Shown in pieces: positions 60,448 through 64,000 of a stretch of DNA of 64,000 nucleotides; within the stretch, counting starts at the first letter, position 1; every line of letters begins with the position of its first letter. This DNA is from Bacillus thuringiensis (GTDB lineage Bacteria; Bacillota; Bacilli; Bacillales; Bacillaceae_G): positions 2,043,501 to 2,107,500 of the forward strand of contig NZ_CP155559.1 of NCBI RefSeq assembly GCF_022095615.2, read 5' to 3'. The translations under genes and the position numbers were made by a program. The notes beneath the pieces are model-generated. The model saw nothing but the letters and a program-made list of their open reading frames with translations. It did not search any database and had not been told where the DNA came from.

Positions 60448-61872
60448 ATGAAAAAGCATTTATATATAAATGGAGATTGGAAGCCTGTAAACATTTATAA
60501 ACCATTATACGCACCATATTCTGAAGAAACGCTAGCGGAAATTGCACAAGGAACGGAAGAAGATGTACAAGAGGCTGTTACTGCTGCAAAAAATGCAATG
60601 AAAAAAATGAAAACATTATCTGCATATGATCGTGCGACTATTTTAGAGAAGGTTGCACAAAAAATGGATGAAAGAAGAGAAGAATTTGCAGAGATTATTG
60701 CAAAAGAGGCTGCAAAACCAATTCGTGCTGCGAGGGGAGAAGTAGATCGTACCGTTCAGACATACAAATTTGCAGCGGAAGAAGCGAAGCGTATATACGG
60801 CGAGACACTGCCACTTGATGCAGCACCTGGTGCAGATGGGCGTATTGCATACACAATACGAAAACCAATTGGGGTTATAGGAGCTATTACACCATTTAAT
60901 TTCCCATTAAATTTAGTGGCACATAAAGTCGGTCCTGCAATTGCTGCCGGAAATACAGTTGTGTTAAAACCAGCTGATCAAACGCCATTATCGTCTTACG
61001 CATTAATTGAATTATTTGAAGAGGCAGGATTGCCAAAAGGAGCTTTAAATATTATTTCTGGTCCTGGTTCAACTGTAGGTGAGGCGATAGTTACAAATGA
61101 TGATGTTGCTTCCATTACTTTTACGGGAAGTCCGAAAGTTGGAATTGGAATTAAGACAAAGGCTGGGTTAAAGCGAGTTACGTTAGAGCTAGGATCAAAT
61201 GCTGCTGTTATTATTGATGAAGATGTAGAATTAACAGATGAATTAATTGAACGCGTAAAATGGGGAGCATTTGTTAATAATGGACAAGTTTGTATTTCGG
61301 TACAACGTGTTTTTGTACATGAAAAGAGAATGGATGAATTTCTTTCAAAGCTAAAGAAAGCGATGGAAACAGTTGTTATTGGGGATCCATTGCTTGAAAA
61401 CACGGATGTATCGGCTTTAATTTCGAAAAAAGATGTAGAGCGTATTGAAATGTGGGTGCAAGAAGCAATCAAGGAAGGTGCAGCTGTTTTATATGGTGGC
61501 AAGAAACATGATGCAAGGATTTTTGAACCAACTGTATTAACAAATGTTCCAGAGTATGTATCTGTTCAGTGCCAAGAAGTATTTGGTCCACTTATGACAG
61601 TAAATACATTTAAAGAATTTGATGAGGCAATAGAGCAAGTAAATAATTCACGTTACGGTCTACAAGCAGGTGTATTTACAAATAATTTGTTTAAAGCAAT
61701 GCGTGCAATTGATGAGCTAGAAGTTGGTGGTGTCATGATTAATGACATTCCAACGTTTAGGGTAGATCATATGCCTTACGGTGGTGTGAAAGAAAGCGGC
61801 ACGGGGCGTGAAGGAATTAAATATGCAATAGAAGAGATGACAGAAATGAAATTAGTGTGTATTAAAAAATAA
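60448..61872 (+). CDS. NAD(P)-dependent aldehyde dehydrogenase
   Basis: This 474-residue ALDH has the Asn of PFNFPLNLVAH, the cofactor loop FTGSPKVGIGI, the catalytic Glu in RVTLELGSNAAVII and the catalytic Cys in NNGQVCISVQRVFVHEK. The C-terminal part is PYGGVKESGTGREGIKY. The sequence groups with the lactaldehyde/phosphonoacetaldehyde-type or GapN-like enzymes rather than the betaine aldehyde type, but the substrate is not certain. ATG 60448 has GGAAGGAG upstream; a longer frame from 60406 is unlikely. It is monocistronic. Confidence 0.9.
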   Translation: MKKHLYINGDWKPVNIYKPLYAPYSEETLAEIAQGTEEDVQEAVTAAKNAMKKMKTLSAYDRATILEKVAQKMDERREEFAEIIAKEAAKPIRAARGEVDRTVQTYKFAAEEAKRIYGETLPLDAAPGADGRIAYTIRKPIGVIGAITPFNFPLNLVAHKVGPAIAAGNTVVLKPADQTPLSSYALIELFEEAGLPKGALNIISGPGSTVGEAIVTNDDVASITFTGSPKVGIGIKTKAGLKRVTLELGSNAAVIIDEDVELTDELIERVKWGAFVNNGQVCISVQRVFVHEKRMDEFLSKLKKAMETVVIGDPLLENTDVSALISKKDVERIEMWVQEAIKEGAAVLYGGKKHDARIFEPTVLTNVPEYVSVQCQEVFGPLMTVNTFKEFDEAIEQVNNSRYGLQAGVFTNNLFKAMRAIDELEVGGVMINDIPTFRVDHMPYGGVKESGTGREGIKYAIEEMTEMKLVCIKK

Positions 61873-61896
61873 AGTAGATCAAGCTTAAATATCATA

Positions 61897-61943
61897 ATAA
61901 AAAACGAGCAGGAAATGTTTACGATTCCATACTCGTTTTTTAT
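61897..61943. terminator. Convergent terminator between the ALDH gene and yueI
   Basis: The outer stem ATAAAAAACGAG/CTCGTTTTTTAT encloses an inner GGAA/TTCC stem. Confidence 0.85.
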
Positions 61944-61992
61944 TGTTTGTTTTATATTTCTCGATACGATTTCATTTAATCAAGTGTACCTT

Positions 61993-62385
61993 TTACTTCA
62001 TTTCTTGTTTAAAAATAGCATCTTCTACATAAATTTGTTCTTTGTCAACAGCAGTACTATGGGATAATACTAAACCGATTGGTGTTTCTATGCCTTTATT
62101 TTGAACAATTGTAAAAGGAACATTTTTTTCATTTGCTAATTTAATGTATTTTGATAAATGTGGGTAAGCAATGCCACCATTTAGGAATATTTGTAATGAT
62201 TGAGAAGAGCGCATGCTACTAGCTACTTCAGAATATACATTACTTTGCATTACTTGACCGATAGTTAAAGCGACTTCTACACGCTCACGTAATGTAGTTA
62301 AATACATATTACGTTCTTCTGGTTTGTTCTGCTTTTGGCCATAAATGCCTTCTTGGAGATAATCTTCCACATTTTTATTTACCAT
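61993..62385 (-). CDS. yueI: YueI-family (DUF1694) protein
   Basis: This 130-residue protein starts MVNKNVEDYLQEGIYGQKQN and has PEERNMYLTTLRERVEVALT, IGQVMQSNVYSEVASSMRSS and LNGGIAYPHLSKYIKLANEK. These match B. subtilis YueI as I remember it. The fold resembles small RNA- or ribosome-associated proteins, but no role is established. ATG 62385 has AGGTGTG upstream. Its B. subtilis neighbour yueJ (pncA) is here separated by 31 kb. Confidence 0.85.
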   Translation of the reverse strand: MVNKNVEDYLQEGIYGQKQNKPEERNMYLTTLRERVEVALTIGQVMQSNVYSEVASSMRSSQSLQIFLNGGIAYPHLSKYIKLANEKNVPFTIVQNKGIETPIGLVLSHSTAVDKEQIYVEDAIFKQEMK

Positions 62386-62488
62386 ATTTTTCACACCTTT
62401 CATTTTCTATTGTACGAAAGAATGAAGCAGGATGCAAAAAAAGTCGCATCGAATATTAAAAAATTTGAATGAAAGGAAGGAAAATAGA

Positions 62489-62554
62489 ATGTATCAATCT
62501 AACCAATTCATAAAGACATTAAAAATTTTATCAACACATATTAACAAAATGTGA
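62489..62554 (+). CDS. Candidate 21-residue peptide upstream of the sporulation kinase
   Basis: AAGGAAGG lies about ten bases before an ATG that opens MYQSNQFIKTLKILSTHINK and a final Met before TGA. The peptide is basic and not hydrophobic. It sits 64 bases before the kinase gene and could be a leader peptide, but it may be chance. Confidence 0.3.
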   Translation: MYQSNQFIKTLKILSTHINKM

Positions 62555-62618
62555 CAATAATCTATTAACGAATCGTACTTTTTGTGTTAATATTCAAAAT
62601 ATAAAGGGTGTTCGTCGT

Positions 62619-63752
62619 ATGGAAATGGAGGGAATGGGGGTTTTTCCAATCGATAAGGATATTAAAGAAGTATTTTGTTCGCACTTGAAAAACAACAGGC
62701 ACCAATTCGTTGAGAACTGGAAAAACAAAATGATAATTTCCGATAAAGATCCATTTAAACTAGAAGCAGTTCAAAATGGAGAGGATTTATTAGAGTTAAT
62801 TATCGAACTTACTATGGAAGAAAAAGATATAGATTATCTTCAGCCATTATGCGAGAAAATTGCTATTGAACGTGCAGGAGCAGATGCGAATATTGGAGAT
62901 TTTGTTTATAATGCAAACGTGGGAAGAAATGAGCTTTTTGAAGCGATGTGTGAATTAGAGGTTAGCGCACGTGAATTGAAACCAATTATGGCTCAAATAC
63001 ATACTTGTTTTGACAAATTGATCTATTATACTGTTTTAAAATACTCGGAAATTATATCAAAAAATTTAGAGGAAAAACAGCAATATATTAACGAAACACA
63101 TAAAGAAAGGCTGACGATTTTAGGACAAATGTCAGCTAGTTTTGTACATGAATTTCGTAACCCACTTACTTCCATTATGGGATTCGTCAAATTATTAAAG
63201 GCAGATCATCCTAGTTTATCGTATTTAGATATTATTTCGCATGAATTAGACCAATTAAATTTTCGTATTTCGCAATTTTTACTCGTATCGAAAAAAGAAA
63301 TGTGGACTGAATCAGAACAATTTTGGCTTAATGATTTGTTTCAAGATATTATACAGTTCTTATATCCGAGTTTGGTCAATGCAAATGTTTCGATTGAAAA
63401 GAATTTGCCGTACCCAATTCCGCTTGTTGGTTATCGGAGTGAAGTGAGACAAGTATTTTTAAATATATTAATGAACTCAATTGACGCTCTTGAATCGATA
63501 AAAGAAGAACGAAAAATTATCGTTGATGTGTTTGAAGAAGATCAAGAAATTCGAATTGTAATAAAAAATAATGGACCAATGATTCCAGCTGAAAATGTAG
63601 AAACGATTTTCGAACCATTTGTAACTACTAAAAAGTTAGGAACTGGTATTGGCTTATTTGTATGTAAACAAATTGTAGAAAAACATAATGGGTCCATCAT
63701 GTGTCGTTCAGATAACGAGTGGACAAAATTTCAAATTGTATTTCAAAAATAA
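62619..63752 (+). CDS. Sporulation-type sensor histidine kinase (BA2291-like)
   Basis: This 377-residue soluble kinase has an N-terminal helical sensor domain of about 155 residues (KEVFCSHLKNNRHQFVENWK, NIGDFVYNANVGRNELFEAM), a HisKA domain with the phosphorylated His in GQMSASFVHEFRNPLTSIMG near 177, and a HATPase domain (FLNILMNSIDAL, then LGTGIGLFVCKQIVEKHNG). There is no membrane span. The layout and region fit the B. anthracis sporulation kinase BA2291, whose sensor is a non-heme globin fold that feeds the Spo0F/Spo0A phosphorelay. GGGTG lies eight bases before the ATG. No regulator gene is adjacent, as usual for phosphorelay kinases. Confidence 0.88.
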   Translation: MEMEGMGVFPIDKDIKEVFCSHLKNNRHQFVENWKNKMIISDKDPFKLEAVQNGEDLLELIIELTMEEKDIDYLQPLCEKIAIERAGADANIGDFVYNANVGRNELFEAMCELEVSARELKPIMAQIHTCFDKLIYYTVLKYSEIISKNLEEKQQYINETHKERLTILGQMSASFVHEFRNPLTSIMGFVKLLKADHPSLSYLDIISHELDQLNFRISQFLLVSKKEMWTESEQFWLNDLFQDIIQFLYPSLVNANVSIEKNLPYPIPLVGYRSEVRQVFLNILMNSIDALESIKEERKIIVDVFEEDQEIRIVIKNNGPMIPAENVETIFEPFVTTKKLGTGIGLFVCKQIVEKHNGSIMCRSDNEWTKFQIVFQK

Positions 63753-63787
63753 ACAGTCTACACCAAATGAATGGTGTAGACTGTTTT
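63751..63787. terminator. Convergent terminator after the sporulation kinase
   Basis: A perfect 14-base stem AAACAGTCTACACC/GGTGTAGACTGTTT has an eight-base loop. Confidence 0.93.
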
Positions 63788-64000
63788 AATTCGTAAGTAT
63801 AACGGCTTCTAATTTAGGATCTTTCGTTGAATAACCTAAAAGTGAAATGGTATAAATGATGTTCGGTTCGACTTTGAAATTCGGTAAAGTTAGCAAGACA
63901 CTTGAATTATCTGCGAGTGAAACTTCAATATCTGCTGTACCAGGGCTAACTTCTAAAAAATCTGTAATTTGTTTAAAGAGTACATTCTCAAATAAATGAT
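63786..64000 (-). CDS. DUF4397 domain protein, C-terminal part (cut by window edge)
   Basis: The final 71 codons of this gene enter from the right edge. The translation contains HLFENVLFKQITDFLEVSPG, TADIEVSLADNSSVLLTLPN and YTISLLGYSTKDPKLEAVIL. This matches the DUF4397 fold, in which a beta-sandwich ends with such YTI-x-LLGY strands; these proteins are usually surface-located in Bacillus. The stop codon abuts the terminator of the sporulation kinase. The start and any signal peptide are outside the window. Confidence 0.72.
   Translation of the reverse strand, partial: HLFENVLFKQITDFLEVSPGTADIEVSLADNSSVLLTLPNFKVEPNIIYTISLLGYSTKDPKLEAVILTN

Noticed and set aside
60996..61502. 168-codon minus-strand frame inside the aldehyde dehydrogenase gene
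   Set aside because: It overlaps catalytic motifs of the plus-strand enzyme and is explained by codon bias.
1..64000. tRNA, rRNA, CRISPR array, IS element or prophage
   Set aside because: No cloverleaf, no rRNA stretches, no regularly spaced repeats, no transposase or phage structural genes were recognised.

Overview
The window is chromosomal DNA from a low-GC, spore-forming Gram-positive bacterium, almost certainly of the Bacillus cereus group. The evidence is AT-rich coding sequence with strong AGGAGG-type ribosome sites and many TTG/GTG starts. Several proteins also read as members of well-known B. cereus group families: RacA, hemolysin III, the thyA/dfrA pair, AsnO, a PbpC-like PBP, and a sporulation kinase resembling B. 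anthracis BA2291. I see no rRNA, tRNA, CRISPR array, prophage or insertion sequence. Most of the window is ordinary core chromosome with small accessory insertions.

Layout. 1-8 kb: an edge-truncated GNAT gene, an EcsAB-like ABC exporter pair, a YpjP protein, a HAD phosphatase, a decayed VOC/glyoxalase pseudogene, an APH-type kinase, an S41 peptidase and a class C beta-lactamase-like hydrolase. 8-13 kb: a GH78 alpha-L-rhamnosidase, then thyA-dfrA. 12-22 kb: PbpC-like PBP, azoreductase, PlsC-like acyltransferase, hemolysin III, a tatA-tatC pair, YpmP, DegV, an MBL hydrolase and a Sco copper chaperone. The series ypjP, thyA, dfrA, ypkP-like plsC, yplQ-like hlyIII, ypmP and ypmQ-like sco keeps the B. 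subtilis order but is opened up by inserted genes.

22-36 kb: Hsp20, asnO, a PAP2 phosphatase, a Fur-box-controlled siderophore-binding lipoprotein, D-amino acid aminotransferase, nitroreductase, nicotinamidase, a Nudix protein, an MscS channel, a YhcYZ-like two-component system and an RpiR regulator. 36-44 kb: a zinc alcohol dehydrogenase, two orphan Opp-like permeases, and a gluconate operon (gntK-gntP-gnd, with a short 6-phosphogluconate dehydrogenase) behind a clear sigma-A promoter with a palindrome at the predicted start of transcription. 43.8-53 kb: a glycosyltransferase pair, azr plus an MFS exporter, a YdcF protein, a two-gene osmoprotectant/ergothioneine-type ABC importer and a basic amino acid permease.

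53-64 kb: the most system-like locus is a McrB-like AAA+ ATPase overlapping a DUF2357/PD-(D/E)XK nuclease gene, which looks like a type IV restriction or other defence module. It is followed by an acyltransferase-like gene, racA, a CorC/CNNM transporter with an unusual hairpin and four-codon leader ORF, an aldehyde dehydrogenase, YueI, a sporulation-type histidine kinase, and an edge-truncated DUF4397 gene.

Other items beyond standard annotation are two related copies of a hairpin-bearing intergenic repeat (14.5 and 34.7 kb), several short ORFs with good ribosome sites (2.4, 19.8, 30.2, 57.1 and 62.5 kb), and several palindromic sites next to promoters.
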